The notes under the pieces: generated by a model
Databases searched by the model: none
Seen by the model: the letters and a program-made list of their open reading frames with translations, nothing else
What the model was told of the DNA's origin: nothing
Origin: DATBQN01 sp963755825
GTDB taxonomy: Bacteria > Acidobacteriota > Thermoanaerobaculia > Multivoradales > UBA5704
NCBI GenBank assembly: GCA_963755825.1
Contig: CAVWLA010000003.1
Coordinates: forward strand, 310,001 to 374,000
Direction: 5' to 3'
Length of the DNA: 64,000 nt
Shown: positions 52,459 through 64,000 of the stretch, piece by piece
Layout: each line of letters starts with the position of its first letter
Numbering within the stretch: the first letter of the stretch is position 1
Position numbers and translations under genes: made by a program

Positions 52459-53943
52459 TCAGGAGATCGCATAGCCGCGCAGCACATCGCCATCGTCTTC
52501 CTCGTCGTCGTCCGCGGCCGAGCGCTGCGGGCCGAGGCGGACGGCCGGGTCGCCGACGACGGCGTAGTTGCGGCTGTCGTTGCGGCCCGTGAAGAGTCGG
52601 CCGAGGATCGACTCGTCGACCGCCACGCCGTAGCGCTCGATCTCGAGCTCGGCGGAGAGGTCGGCGGCGAGCTCGGCGTAGCGCTCGCCGAAGCTCTCCA
52701 TGGCGAAGCCCACCGGGTAGCCGTCGAGCAGGCGGTCGAAGGCGTCCTCGAAGGCCTGGATCGAGCGCCCGTTGACGCCCGGCCAGGCGATCGACTGCGG
52801 CCACGCCTTCTCGACATGGCCGATCACCGCCAGCGCACCGCCCCGCGGGTGGCCGAGGAGGCGCTGCGAGAGGCGCGAGACGAAGGCGGCGGGAGCGAGG
52901 CTCGCCGGCGGGTCGGTGCGGTGCTCGGGGAAGTCCTCGCGGGCGGGCGTGCCGGCGCTGTAGCAGGCGAAGTGGAAGCTCACCATGCCGCGCAGGTCGG
53001 CATCCGAGCCGACGTCCTCGGCGGCGAAGCACTGCTCGGACGGCACCCGGCCGTTCCAGCTCGCGAAGCCGGGGAAGTCCTGGCAGAGGAGCGCTCCCTG
53101 GCGCTCGCGCTGCAGCGGATGCGCGGCGCCGTAGCCGACGCCGTGGCCGGCGGTGAACACCAGGGCGGCGGGCTCGCCGCCGCCGAGCAGCGCCGAGAGC
53201 CGCGCCTTGGTCGCCGCCTCGCCGAGGGCGGTCGCCACTTCCCAGCCGGGGTTGCGGCGGGCGATCCGCTCGGCGAGCGGCTTGGCGAGGTCGCCTGAGG
53301 AGAGATCGGTCGCCGGGTCCTGCGGATGGCGCGGCGCGAAGAGCACCGCCCGGCGCGGCCGCGGCGGCCCGGTCTCCGCCGCCACCACGCTCGCCGCGTA
53401 GGCGGCGTACTCGTCGACGGTATCGAAGCAGATGCGGCCGACCGCGTACTCGATGTCGAGCTGGTACTGGAAGCCGAAGGGGATCGTCTCCGGATCGCCG
53501 ACGATCAGCAGGTAGTAGGGCATGTGCTCCGGATCGGCAGCTCCGGGGGCGACTCCCTGGCGGGTGAGAAAGGCCATCTTGCTCTCGCCGCGGCGGTAGC
53601 CTTCGGCGCCGCTGTAGTCGCGGTAGTAGTTGCCGTGGACGCGCGTCGCCTGCGCACAACGGTGCGCCAGCAGACAGCTCATCGCCTCGCGGATCGCCGG
53701 CGCCCGCGCATCGTCGGCGGCGAAGATGATGCCCCAGCCGGCCGCTGCGAGGTCGCCGGGATCGCCGGCGCGCAGCCGCCGATACTCGCGGCTCTCCCGC
53801 CAGCGCTCGAGCTCGGCGAGGCGCGCGAGGTCGGGCTGCTCGCCGCGCGCCAGCGCCGCCAGCTCGCTCTCGGTGGTGGGCGGAAAGAGGTAACGGCCGG
53901 TCTCGCCGTCGATGCCGTTCGAGAAGAGATGTCGGGAGCTCAT
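52459..53943 (-). CDS. Gingipain/C25-like caspase-fold peptidase
   Basis: The 494-residue protein lacks a signal peptide. It carries a peptidase C25-like signature: LIVGDPETIPFGFQYQLD and EYAVGRICFDTVDEYAAYA, with a catalytic dyad His in VFTAGHGVGYG (~266) and Cys in FHFACYSAG (~325). A long Asp/Glu-rich end (ADDDEEDDGDVL) precedes the stop. It probably cleaves a cytoplasmic target, possibly another protein of this locus. It follows the small acidic gene by about 60 bases. Confidence 0.85.
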   Translation of the reverse strand: MSSRHLFSNGIDGETGRYLFPPTTESELAALARGEQPDLARLAELERWRESREYRRLRAGDPGDLAAAGWGIIFAADDARAPAIREAMSCLLAHRCAQATRVHGNYYRDYSGAEGYRRGESKMAFLTRQGVAPGAADPEHMPYYLLIVGDPETIPFGFQYQLDIEYAVGRICFDTVDEYAAYAASVVAAETGPPRPRRAVLFAPRHPQDPATDLSSGDLAKPLAERIARRNPGWEVATALGEAATKARLSALLGGGEPAALVFTAGHGVGYGAAHPLQRERQGALLCQDFPGFASWNGRVPSEQCFAAEDVGSDADLRGMVSFHFACYSAGTPAREDFPEHRTDPPASLAPAAFVSRLSQRLLGHPRGGALAVIGHVEKAWPQSIAWPGVNGRSIQAFEDAFDRLLDGYPVGFAMESFGERYAELAADLSAELEIERYGVAVDESILGRLFTGRNDSRNYAVVGDPAVRLGPQRSAADDDEEDDGDVLRGYAIS

Positions 53944-54003
53944 GGTGTGGCGTGTCGGGCATCGGGCCGGGCCGGCGGTCGCCCGCCGGCCCCGGCCGGA
54001 CGA

Positions 54004-54219
54004 TCAGACCTCGCGGACCTCGACCGGATAGCCGACCTTGACCGGGCCGCTGTTGGAAGGGCTGCCCTCCTCCGGCGGCGCCACGACGACAGCGGCGGTC
54101 TCGGTATCGCCGGCGTCGTCGCCGATCATGACGTCGAAACCGACCTTGTCCGGCTGCTGGACGGATTTCTGACCTTCGTTGGTGGTCCCGGACGAAACCG
54201 GCTGATCGCTGTCGCTCAT
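54004..54219 (-). CDS. Small acidic protein in the CHAT locus
   Basis: The 71-residue protein starts at the ATG at 54219 with GGGGAG upstream. It is acidic and Ser/Gly-rich with repeated KVGF/KVGY-V turns (DKVGFDVMIGDD; GPVKVGYPVEV) and no membrane segment or Cys. It lies between the TPR-CHAT gene and the C25-like peptidase on the same strand. It may be a substrate, activator or inhibitor of those proteases; I recognise no family. Confidence 0.6.
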   Translation of the reverse strand: MSDSDQPVSSGTTNEGQKSVQQPDKVGFDVMIGDDAGDTETAAVVVAPPEEGSPSNSGPVKVGYPVEVREV

Positions 54220-54326
54220 CGCACTCCCCTTTAGGTCATGGGCCGGACGGCCCGATTGTAGGTTCAACCTCCAAAGACACCGGCGGACTCGATTTGTTGT
54301 GCGATTTGTTGTGTCGGCATCACGGC

Positions 54327-57300
54327 TCATCGCCAGTCGCCCTGCAACACGAAGGCAGCCCAGTAGTAGGGAGCCTTCCTCTGCCCCCCTCCATTCCGCA
54401 CCGCGATCTGGGCGGCGCGGAGCGCCGCCGCCGGAGAGAGCCTCTTCGAGAGGAGGCCGCGATAGAGCTCTTCCATCAGCACCGCGGTGGAGCTGTCATC
54501 GGCGTCCCACAGGCTGACCACGACGCGCGGCACGCCGGCATCCATGAAGCCGCGCGTCAGCCCCATCAGCCCCTCGCCGCGTATCTGGGCACCGAGCGCA
54601 GTCTGGCAGGCGGAGAGGACGACGAGGTCGGCGGAGAGCCGCAGATCGGGCAGCTCGTAGGCGTGCAGGAAACCGTCGCGCGGCCGGTCCCGTTGGTCGA
54701 AGCGGGAGAAGACGAGGCCGCTGAGCTCGGGGTGAAGGGTGTCGAGGAGGCCGTGCGTCGCGAGCTGGAGGTATCGGTAGCGGCGGAGCTCCGGGGAGAC
54801 CGCCAGCTCGCGGGTGGCGTCGAAGCCGGTCGCCGCGAAACTGCCGCTTCCGAGCGGTGCCAATTTGAGGATCGCCCTGACCTCCCGATCCGTGCCGGGA
54901 AGCCGCACCAGATGATCCAGATCGACGTCGCGCGCCGAGCGCACGACGTCGTTCTCCTCGCCGGCCCGCACGCCATGCGGCGCGGCGCGGCGAGAGATCC
55001 CCGCGGCCTTCCCAGCCGCGGGCGCCGTGAGGCGGGTATCGTCGGCCTCGAAGACCGGATCGCCGAGGGCGGCGATCAGCTTCGTCGGCGGCGTGCGGGC
55101 CGCCACCCGTCGGCGCAGCGGCGCGAGCAGCGACACCGACGGCAGATGGACGATCTCGTGGGTCATGAGGAGGGGCGGCGGATCATCCCCGGCGCCGGCG
55201 GCGAGCGCCACCGGATCGGGCAGTGCCGCGAACGGGATGTACTGCAGCGCGCCGTCGGCGACGATCGCCAGGGGCCGGCCGCGCAGCTCATTCGCCACCG
55301 GACCGAGGACGAGCCGCGAGAGCTCCGCGGCATCTCCTGCCGCCTGCCTCCGCGTCAGCTTCAACGAGCTTCTGAAACCATCGTACGTCCGCTGGGCGAG
55401 ATCATCGATCTGCTGGCGACCGGGCAGCCGATAGGCGCGGATCGAGGAGCGGTCGACCGCCCACAGGAAGCTCTCCGGGGTGCCCAGCGAGTAGGCGAGA
55501 AGGAGCGTGTCGCCGTCCAGTACCTGGCGCTGGATCTCGCGCAGCGAGAGCGGTTGCGGCCCGGGGAGAGCCGAGGCGACGGCCTGCCGCTGGCGCAGCT
55601 GCCCGTCGATCTCCGCGAGCTGCGAGCCGAGCTGGTCGATCCCCTCGTCGAGCGAGGCGAGGCGGGCGCTCGCGGCACCCGCGGATGAAGAGTCGGCCGC
55701 GGCGCTCGCGGCGGCGGCTCTCGACGCGGAAAGACGCCGCAACGTCTCCTTCAGCTCGGTCTCCTGCGCCTTGAGCGCGGAGACCGACTCCTCCCCCTGT
55801 CGCGGGATGGCCAGCTCGTCGAGCAGCGACCGCGCCCGCGTCCGCTCGGCGACCTCGAACGCCCGCTCGGCATATCCCAGGCCGGGCTCTTTCTCGTCGA
55901 GCTCCATCCAGATGTGGATGGCGAGGTCGTATTCGTCCTGCCGCGAGGCGAAGAAGAACTGGCGGAAATCGCTCCCCGCGGGCCGCGTGCGCAAGCTTTC
56001 GATCTGCCGAAGCGAGCGGGCGATCGCCCTTTGCGCCTCCGCCAGCCGTCCGCTCCGCTCGTAGGCCTCCGCGGTGCCGAAGAGCACGGCGGCCACCGCC
56101 TCGGAATCGCGGAGTCGACCATAGATCTGCCCCGCGCGGGTGAAGCAGGCGAGCCCTCGCTCGGTGTCGCCCATCTCGCTGTAGGTGGCGCCAAGATTGC
56201 CCAGCGCGTTGCCCTCCCCCGGGTCGTGCGCCGCGTGAGCCGTCCTGCGAGCCCATTCCAGCACCGCGGCGGCTTCCTTGAGCTGGTGCTGCTGCAGCTT
56301 GACGAAGCCGAGGCCGTTGGCGGCGGCGATCTCGTCCGCTGGATCGCAGCCGTGAGCGAAGCCTTTCGCCTCCGCGAACCCGCGCGCCGCCTGCGGCCAG
56401 TTCTTGAGCCCGACCTCCGCGGTGGACTCGACCTGGAGCGCTTGCGCGCGGGAGACATCCTGCCGCAGCATCGCGAGCGCCGCCTCGCTCTCCTCGACGG
56501 CCTTGGCATAGTCGCCGACCGAGAGGCGGATGTGGGCGATGCGGGCGACCGATTTGGCGCGCTCCTCGTCGAGGCGGAGATCCGCCATCCGCCACCATGC
56601 CCCGTCCTCCAGATCGAGAGCCGTTCTGTACTGCCCGCGCAGCCGGTAGACCTCCGCCTGGTTGCCGATCGCCACGCTCCAACCGCGCTCGTCGCCGAGA
56701 CGCCTCGCCTGATCGGCCGAGAGGCGATAGAAGCGCAGCGCCGCCTCCGCCTTGCCGCTCCGTTCGAACGCCAGGCCGATGGCATCGAGCAGAGCATCCC
56801 CCTCCCAGCGGTCGCGCCAAGCTCGGCTCAGTGGCATGAGATGGTCGAGGGCCTCGGCGTAGCGCTTGCGCCTCTCGGCGACCTGACCCAACCGATACCG
56901 CGCCAGGGAGCCGCGCTCGACGTCTCCCGCTCGCGCCGCCAGCCTGAGCGCCCTTCGGTAGCTCGTGCTCGCCCGCGCGAGCTCGCCCGGCCCGCAGGCG
57001 AGGCGATGGTGATCTCCCTCCCAGAGCGCCTCCGCCGCCGCAGCTCGCCGCCGGTCGGCCGCCGTCGCCGCGTGCAACGGATCGACGTGGAGCCGGTAGC
57101 CGCCGGTACCCTCGGTGTCCTCGATCTCCAGCAGATAGTCGCCGCCGACCTCGGCCACCGCGAACAGGTCCTCCATCCCACCGACGCCGTTGGGGCTGTC
57201 GACCTCGAGGAGCTCTCTGCTCGCGGGGTACCGCAGAGCGAGCCTCACATCAGCACCCCGCTGCAGGACGGCAACGTGGAGGACATTGCCCACCGCCAGC

Positions 57301-57482
57301 CGGATGCTGTAGGAGTGGGTCTTTCCCTGAGGGATCGCGCGCTCGATCGTCGAGCCGGCGACGAGAGCCGTTGCCCGGGACGCGGTCACGGCAGGGTGCG
57401 CCGGCGGGGCCGGCGCCGCCGTCGCGAAGGCGACGAGACAGCCGACCGTGGCGGCGGTGGAGAGGGCGAGGCGCGCCGACAT
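54327..57482 (-). CDS. Secreted TPR-CHAT protease
   Basis: The 1051-residue protein has a signal peptide (~1-22), a PPC-like beta domain (~45-140), a long run of TPR repeats (~145-600), a helical linker and a C-terminal CHAT domain with ATHGLLD (His ~907) and LSACQTALG (Cys ~958), ending WAAFVLQGDW. In known pairs, CHAT proteases are activated through TPR contacts. It directly follows the anti-sigma factor gene (46 bases), suggesting control by the ECF sigma factor. Confidence 0.92.
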   Translation of the reverse strand: MSARLALSTAATVGCLVAFATAAPAPPAHPAVTASRATALVAGSTIERAIPQGKTHSYSIRLAVGNVLHVAVLQRGADVRLALRYPASRELLEVDSPNGVGGMEDLFAVAEVGGDYLLEIEDTEGTGGYRLHVDPLHAATAADRRRAAAAEALWEGDHHRLACGPGELARASTSYRRALRLAARAGDVERGSLARYRLGQVAERRKRYAEALDHLMPLSRAWRDRWEGDALLDAIGLAFERSGKAEAALRFYRLSADQARRLGDERGWSVAIGNQAEVYRLRGQYRTALDLEDGAWWRMADLRLDEERAKSVARIAHIRLSVGDYAKAVEESEAALAMLRQDVSRAQALQVESTAEVGLKNWPQAARGFAEAKGFAHGCDPADEIAAANGLGFVKLQQHQLKEAAAVLEWARRTAHAAHDPGEGNALGNLGATYSEMGDTERGLACFTRAGQIYGRLRDSEAVAAVLFGTAEAYERSGRLAEAQRAIARSLRQIESLRTRPAGSDFRQFFFASRQDEYDLAIHIWMELDEKEPGLGYAERAFEVAERTRARSLLDELAIPRQGEESVSALKAQETELKETLRRLSASRAAAASAAADSSSAGAASARLASLDEGIDQLGSQLAEIDGQLRQRQAVASALPGPQPLSLREIQRQVLDGDTLLLAYSLGTPESFLWAVDRSSIRAYRLPGRQQIDDLAQRTYDGFRSSLKLTRRQAAGDAAELSRLVLGPVANELRGRPLAIVADGALQYIPFAALPDPVALAAGAGDDPPPLLMTHEIVHLPSVSLLAPLRRRVAARTPPTKLIAALGDPVFEADDTRLTAPAAGKAAGISRRAAPHGVRAGEENDVVRSARDVDLDHLVRLPGTDREVRAILKLAPLGSGSFAATGFDATRELAVSPELRRYRYLQLATHGLLDTLHPELSGLVFSRFDQRDRPRDGFLHAYELPDLRLSADLVVLSACQTALGAQIRGEGLMGLTRGFMDAGVPRVVVSLWDADDSSTAVLMEELYRGLLSKRLSPAAALRAAQIAVRNGGGQRKAPYYWAAFVLQGDWR

Positions 57483-57528
57483 GTCCTCTCGTCAGTCTCT
57501 GGGCCGCTTCCCGCCCGCGTCGCGCGGC

Positions 57529-58350
57529 TCAGGGGGCGACGACGGTGAAGGCGAAGTCCTGCAGGGGGCGCCGCTCGCCGCCTGTCGTCGTGGAGAGGAT
57601 GATCCGGTAGCCGCCGGGCGGCAGGCGGCCGGCGGGGAGAGAGACGGAGAAGAAGCCGCGCTCGTCGGGGCGGGCGGCGCCGCGCCAGCGGGTGCCGCCA
57701 TCCGCGCCGCGGATCTCGACCTCGTAGGGCGGCGAGGGCCCGGCGAGAGACGGCTCGAGGAGCAGGATCGCTGGGCGACCGGCGGCGATCCGCTTACCCT
57801 GCGGCGCGCCGCCGCGCGTCGTCACATCGCCGGGCAGCAGCTCGGCGACCACCGCGTCGGCGCGCGGCCGTGCGAGGGCCTCCAACTGGCTGTGCAGCGA
57901 GATGGCCCGATCGCCGAGGCCGGCGACGGCGAGGAGGAGCGCCGCGGCGAGGGACCAGGGGAGGATGCGAGACTCCGCCCAGCGGCTCGGAGGCCACGGG
58001 CCGAGCACCGCCCTCTTCCGCCGCGTATCGGGCTCGCCCTCCTCGAGCCGGCGCCGATCCGCCAGGCGCGGCGCCAGCTCGCTCCAAGCGGCATCGACCT
58101 CCTCGGCGAGCAGGCCAGCCTCGGCAGCCGCCGGCGCCGCGAAGGCCTCTTCCTGGAGCAGGAGGTCGGCGCACTCGGAGCAGAGGGCGAGGTGGTCGCG
58201 GACCCTCTCCACCTCGTCAGCCGCCAGGCGGCGCTCGCGGTAGGCGGCGAGCTCGCCCAGGACGAGGTGCGGCCCCAGGTGGCGCCGCTCGCGCTCGGCC
58301 AGCGCGTGGAGCGCCGGCGCGAGCGCGGCCTTCGGAGCGCTGGGGTCCAC
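57529..58350 (-). CDS. Membrane anti-sigma factor with zinc-binding motif
   Basis: The 273-residue protein has an N-terminal zinc-binding anti-sigma motif (RDHLALCSEC, HxxxCxxC) near residue 50, a membrane helix near 135-150 (LPWSLAAALLLAVAGLG) and a beta-rich C-terminal sensor part. It should bind the sigma factor encoded 16 bases upstream until released by an envelope signal. Confidence 0.88.
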   Translation of the reverse strand: MDPSAPKAALAPALHALAERERRHLGPHLVLGELAAYRERRLAADEVERVRDHLALCSECADLLLQEEAFAAPAAAEAGLLAEEVDAAWSELAPRLADRRRLEEGEPDTRRKRAVLGPWPPSRWAESRILPWSLAAALLLAVAGLGDRAISLHSQLEALARPRADAVVAELLPGDVTTRGGAPQGKRIAAGRPAILLLEPSLAGPSPPYEVEIRGADGGTRWRGAARPDERGFFSVSLPAGRLPPGGYRIILSTTTGGERRPLQDFAFTVVAP

Positions 58351-58366
58351 GAAGCCCGGTGCCTCC

Positions 58367-59101
58367 TCAGTAGACCAGATCGTCGAAGTAATCCCCCAGG
58401 CGCTCCTTGAGCTGCTGGCGCGCCTGATAGAGGTGAGCCTTCACCGTGTCGACCGACACCTGCAGGATGTAGGCGATCTCCCGGTACTTCATGTCGCCCT
58501 CGACCCGCAGCATGACGCAGCGCCGCATCTGCGCCGGCAGGCTCTCCATGGCGGCGTAGAGACGCTCTATCATCTCATCGCTCAGCACCCGGTCGAGCGG
58601 CCCCTCGGCGTCCGCCGTCCGGCTGCGGCCGTCGCGGCGGGCGGCGGTGAGGTCGCTCTCGGTGACGTCCTCCCAGGCGACCTCCTGGGCGTCGCGCTTG
58701 AGCGTCGCCAGAGTCCGCAGGCGGTTGCGATAGATGTTCGTCGCGATCTTATAGAGCCAGGTCTCGAAGCGGGCCTCGCCGCGGAAGCCGGCGAGCTTGT
58801 TGTGCACTCGCAGGAAGGTCTCCTGCGCCAGATCCTTGCTCTCCTCCGGCGAGAAGCCGCGGCGGACGAAGAAGCGGTAGACCTTGACGAAGAAGAGCTG
58901 GAAGAGCTTGCGGAAGCTCTCCTCCCGACCGGAGCCGTCGCCCCGGCGCCACTCCTCGACGAGCCTGCTGCCGGCGCTCGACTCCCCGGAGTCGGCGGGC
59001 GGCGCGAGGAGCGGATCGATCGGTCGGCGCACGAGCAGCGCCGCGACAGAGCCCCAGTGGGGCAACGAGCTGACCGACTGCAGTCCCTGGATGGCGTTCA
59101 T
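58367..59101 (-). CDS. ECF-family RNA polymerase sigma factor
   Basis: The 244-residue protein has a ~50-residue N-terminal extension, then region 2 (FSPEESKDLAQETFLRVHN and FRGEARFETWLYKIATN) and region 4 (LPAQMRRCVMLRVEGDMKYREIAYILQVSVDTVKAHLYQARQQLK). It recruits RNA polymerase to dedicated promoters. The following anti-sigma gene identifies its partner, and the CHAT genes are the probable regulon. Confidence 0.94.
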   Translation of the reverse strand: MNAIQGLQSVSSLPHWGSVAALLVRRPIDPLLAPPADSGESSAGSRLVEEWRRGDGSGREESFRKLFQLFFVKVYRFFVRRGFSPEESKDLAQETFLRVHNKLAGFRGEARFETWLYKIATNIYRNRLRTLATLKRDAQEVAWEDVTESDLTAARRDGRSRTADAEGPLDRVLSDEMIERLYAAMESLPAQMRRCVMLRVEGDMKYREIAYILQVSVDTVKAHLYQARQQLKERLGDYFDDLVY

Positions 59102-59166
59102 CGGATTTCAATCTCCAGCACACACGGAAGTACGGTGAGCAGCAAGCCGGCGCCCGGTCACTGGCG

Positions 59167-59535
59167 TCAGCGGCGGTCGAGCGGATTGAGCTGATGCAGG
59201 CGGTCGAGGGCGACGAGGGTCTGCTGCGCCGCGGCGAAGGCGAAGGCGAGAGGCGCCGCCTCACAAGGCGTCGCGAAGGGGATGCCGGCGATCCGCTCGA
59301 GCCGGCGGCTCAGCTCCGAGCGCTGCCGCGCCAGCTCGGCGCGCGAGGTCCTGAGGCCGCCGCCGTGCGCCGCGAGGGCGCGGGCGCCGCGCCGCGCCGC
59401 CGCGGTGCGCGCCCGCACGTAGGCCGCGGCGGCGGCCTCCGCCGCGCGGCGCAGGTGCTCCAACCGGTCGATCTCTAGCTCGATCTCCCGGTTATCTTCC
59501 CGCTCGGTGCACAAAGCTTCGCTGCGCGGATCCAT
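59167..59535 (-). CDS. Hypothetical coiled-coil protein
   Basis: The 122-residue protein starts at the ATG at 59535. It is almost entirely helical, rich in Ala, Arg and Glu (IELEIDRLEHLRRAAEAAA; RAELARQRSELSRRLERI). No family is recognised. It ends 65 bases before the sigma factor gene on the same strand, so it may share its transcript. Confidence 0.5.
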   Translation of the reverse strand: MDPRSEALCTEREDNREIELEIDRLEHLRRAAEAAAAAYVRARTAAARRGARALAAHGGGLRTSRAELARQRSELSRRLERIAGIPFATPCEAAPLAFAFAAAQQTLVALDRLHQLNPLDRR

Positions 59536-59727
59536 CCGATCGGCCTCCCCGGCCGCGGCCGCTGCCTGCACCGGCCCGCGGCCGGCCGCCCTGTCGTCGT
59601 CTCTCCCTCAACGCGAGGAAAGGGCGCGCGCAGGCTCGCGCAATGAGCGGACGAGGGACCGCTCGCGGCGACGATCGGCCGGGGAGAGGAGACGAGGCTG
59701 GAGGGGGGCGCCGGCGGCGCCGGGGAG

Positions 59728-60438
59728 CTAGGTCGGCGGCAGCAGGCGCACGATGACGGCGACCTTGGTGCCGTCTTTGGGCAGCAGATCGGTGCGGGCG
59801 CGGAAGCGGGCGGGGTCCCGCGTGTAGTCGCGCACGGTGTAGCGGGCGTTGCCGAGCTTGCTGCCCGGACAGGAGTAGAGGCAGACGATACAGCCCGAGC
59901 GCCACGCCTCGATGTTGGCGCGGTGGCCGCCGAAGCGGAGCTGGACGCCGCGGCTGCCGGCGGGGGCGCCGCGGTCGAGGATCAGGTCGCCCAGGGGGAC
60001 CGGCTGCGCTCGGCCCGGCAGGCGGACGAGCACCTCGACCGGCGGGCCGGCGATCACCCGGTCGGGCGCCGAGCTCTGCGCGTTGTGCCGCTCGTCCCAG
60101 CTCGCCAACCCCAGGCCGTTGCCGGGCTTGGCGCCGAGCGCCTCGAGGGCGTCGAGCACCTGGATGTCGGTGACGTCGGCGCGGAGGAGCGCGGCGTGCG
60201 CCGAGCGGCCGCCGCGCCAGACGACGGCGTGGTAGCCGGGCATCATGAGCGGGTTGTCGAAGGAGCCGGCGGTGAGCGTCGCCGTGAACTCGATCTCGGT
60301 GGGCGACAGGCGGGTGATCTGGCCGGCGGGCTCGCTCGCCGCCCTGGCGCGGGCGACGGCGAAGGACAGCCCGGCGGCGGCCGCGAGCGCGGCCGCCGTC
60401 CAGGCGATGAGGGCGAGGGGAGACCTCGGGCGTCGCAC
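59728..60438 (-). CDS. Exported YdjY-like protein
   Basis: The 236-residue protein has an N-terminal signal (ALIAWTAAALAAAAGLSFAV). A beta-rich body contains MMPGYHAVVWRGGRSAHAALLRADVT and a cysteine segment CIVCLYSCPGSKLGNARYTVRDY that I match to the YdjY domain, possibly metal binding. It lies 36 bases after the YceI gene on the same strand. Confidence 0.65.
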   Translation of the reverse strand: MRRPRSPLALIAWTAAALAAAAGLSFAVARARAASEPAGQITRLSPTEIEFTATLTAGSFDNPLMMPGYHAVVWRGGRSAHAALLRADVTDIQVLDALEALGAKPGNGLGLASWDERHNAQSSAPDRVIAGPPVEVLVRLPGRAQPVPLGDLILDRGAPAGSRGVQLRFGGHRANIEAWRSGCIVCLYSCPGSKLGNARYTVRDYTRDPARFRARTDLLPKDGTKVAVIVRLLPPT

Positions 60439-60474
60439 CGTGAGTGGGCTCGAGCGCCGCGCGGAGCGGCCGCC

Positions 60475-61089
60475 CTAGCTCCCCTTCTTCATGGTGTCGG
60501 GCACCGTCTGCTGGTTGGCCTCGACGGAGATGGTGATCTTCACGTCGTCGCCGAGCATCATGCCACCGGAGTCGAGGGCGCGGTTCCACTGCACGCCGTA
60601 CTCCTTGCGGTCGATGGTGAACTCGCTGCCGAAGCCCGCCTTGTCGCCCTTCGGCGTCTTCATCGTGCCGAGGACGGTCACCGGGATGGTGACGATCTTG
60701 GTGACGCCGTGGATCGTCAGGTTGCCGGTGACGGAGAGGGTGTTGGCGTCCTTCGCCTGCACGCTCGAGCTGGTGAAGGTGAGGGTGGGGAACTTCTGGG
60801 CGTCGAAGAAGTCGGGCGACTTCAGGTGGTTGTTGCGGTCGGGGTTGTCGGTCTCGATCGACGCCGTCTGCGCCGTGAAGCTGACCGAGGACGCCGCCGG
60901 GTTCTGCTTGTCGTACTTGATCGTCCCCTCGAACTCCTTGAAGCGGCCGGGGACGGTCGACAGGAAGTGGCGGATGGAGAAGCCGACCGAGCTGTGGTCG
61001 GGGTCGACCTTGTAGGTCTGCGGCGCCGCTGAGACGAGGGCGGGGAGGGCGAGGGCCAAGAGCAGCGCGGGGACGAGAACCTTTTTCAT
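60475..61089 (-). CDS. YceI-family secreted lipid-binding protein
   Basis: The 204-residue protein starts at the ATG at 61089 after GGAGG with a signal peptide (~1-21). The lipocalin-like YceI fold shows YKVDPDHSSVGFSIRHF, VSFTAQTASIETDNPDRNNHLKSPDFFD and FPTLTFTSSSV. These proteins bind isoprenoid chains in the periplasm, and this may serve quinone chemistry. Confidence 0.92.
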   Translation of the reverse strand: MKKVLVPALLLALALPALVSAAPQTYKVDPDHSSVGFSIRHFLSTVPGRFKEFEGTIKYDKQNPAASSVSFTAQTASIETDNPDRNNHLKSPDFFDAQKFPTLTFTSSSVQAKDANTLSVTGNLTIHGVTKIVTIPVTVLGTMKTPKGDKAGFGSEFTIDRKEYGVQWNRALDSGGMMLGDDVKITISVEANQQTVPDTMKKGS

Positions 61090-61297
61090 ACGAGAGCCTC
61101 CAGTCGAAAGGGGCTCGGCACGGGTCGCCGTGATCTCGAGCCGGCAGAATGTGTGTTCTAACACCAGAACCACGGCGATTCTACAGTTATTTCTGCCAGC
61201 CTGCGCCGAGCCGGCCGGCGGCCTCGGCCCGTGGGTCCCGCCCGCCGCCGGCCCGGTTCACGCCGGCGGGCTCGACCTCAGGCTGGTGCCAGCGCCC

Positions 61298-63994
<2,697 letters not shown>

Positions 63995-64000
63995 CCGGTC

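Overview
The window is a very GC-rich bacterial chromosome segment, apart from a visibly AT-richer patch around 13.2-16.1 kb. I infer the Acidobacteriota, probably the Thermoanaerobaculia or a near relative. The clues are the GC-rich coding style, a secreted metalloprotease ending in two copies of a C-terminal module (CLxx-GRF-VxWxxP) that I associate with that lineage, many secreted and lipoprotein genes, TPR-CHAT proteins, and a homodimeric pyruvate dehydrogenase E1. No taxonomic marker could be searched, so this stays an inference.

Layout. 1-2.6 kb: a minus-strand glycan operon of a GT4 glycosyltransferase, a free-standing 127-residue domain and the start of a GH38 alpha-mannosidase whose N-terminus repeats that domain. 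2.7-9.2 kb: tRNA-Thr, an old yellow enzyme, a fasciclin protein, a six-heme cytochrome c, a Tat-type small protein and a YkgJ protein. 9.2-12.5 kb: a graspetide (omega-ester RiPP) locus with one MvdD-like ATP-grasp ligase and two duplicated precursor genes, next to a divergent CPBP protease. 12.6-15.8 kb: a YadA-like/S74 surface protein, a Cys-rich secreted peptide and a TIR protein in the AT-richer patch. 16.1-21 kb: the housekeeping block rplM-rpsI-rpsB-tsf-pyrH-frr-rlmB on the minus strand. 21-24.7 kb: a hairpin repeat array, then ubiE/menG-folD-coaE-rdgB on the plus strand. 24.7-26.3 kb: a winged-helix regulator and membrane protein behind a palindromic operator.

26.3-36.7 kb holds the most unusual content: a tightly packed seven-gene minus-strand operon encoding a membrane-anchored vWA protein, a vWA lipoprotein, a small membrane protein, a tubulin/FtsZ-like GTPase, a giant protein with an actin/Hsp70-like (ASKHA) domain, a membrane coiled-coil protein and a coiled-coil lipoprotein. 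I know of no characterised function for this combination, and it looks like an envelope-tethered cytomotive or chaperone-like complex.

37-49 kb is mostly ordinary: arcB/argF and arcA (arginine deiminase pathway), purB, rlpA, two tandem zinc-ribbon AIM24 proteins, a secreted M28 peptidase, a cupredoxin and the metalloprotease. 49-59.1 kb is a second accessory system: an ECF sigma factor and its anti-sigma factor head a minus-strand series encoding a secreted TPR-CHAT protease, a 71-residue acidic protein, a gingipain/caspase-like C25-type peptidase, a CHAT protein with a truncated formylglycine-enzyme tail, and a full CHAT-TM-FGE fusion. The window ends with a coiled-coil protein, a YdjY-like exported protein, a YceI protein and aceE.

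Most long antisense reading frames in this GC-rich DNA are shadows and are not listed. Coordinates of starts were adjusted by Shine-Dalgarno position, signal peptides and overlapping stop/start codons.
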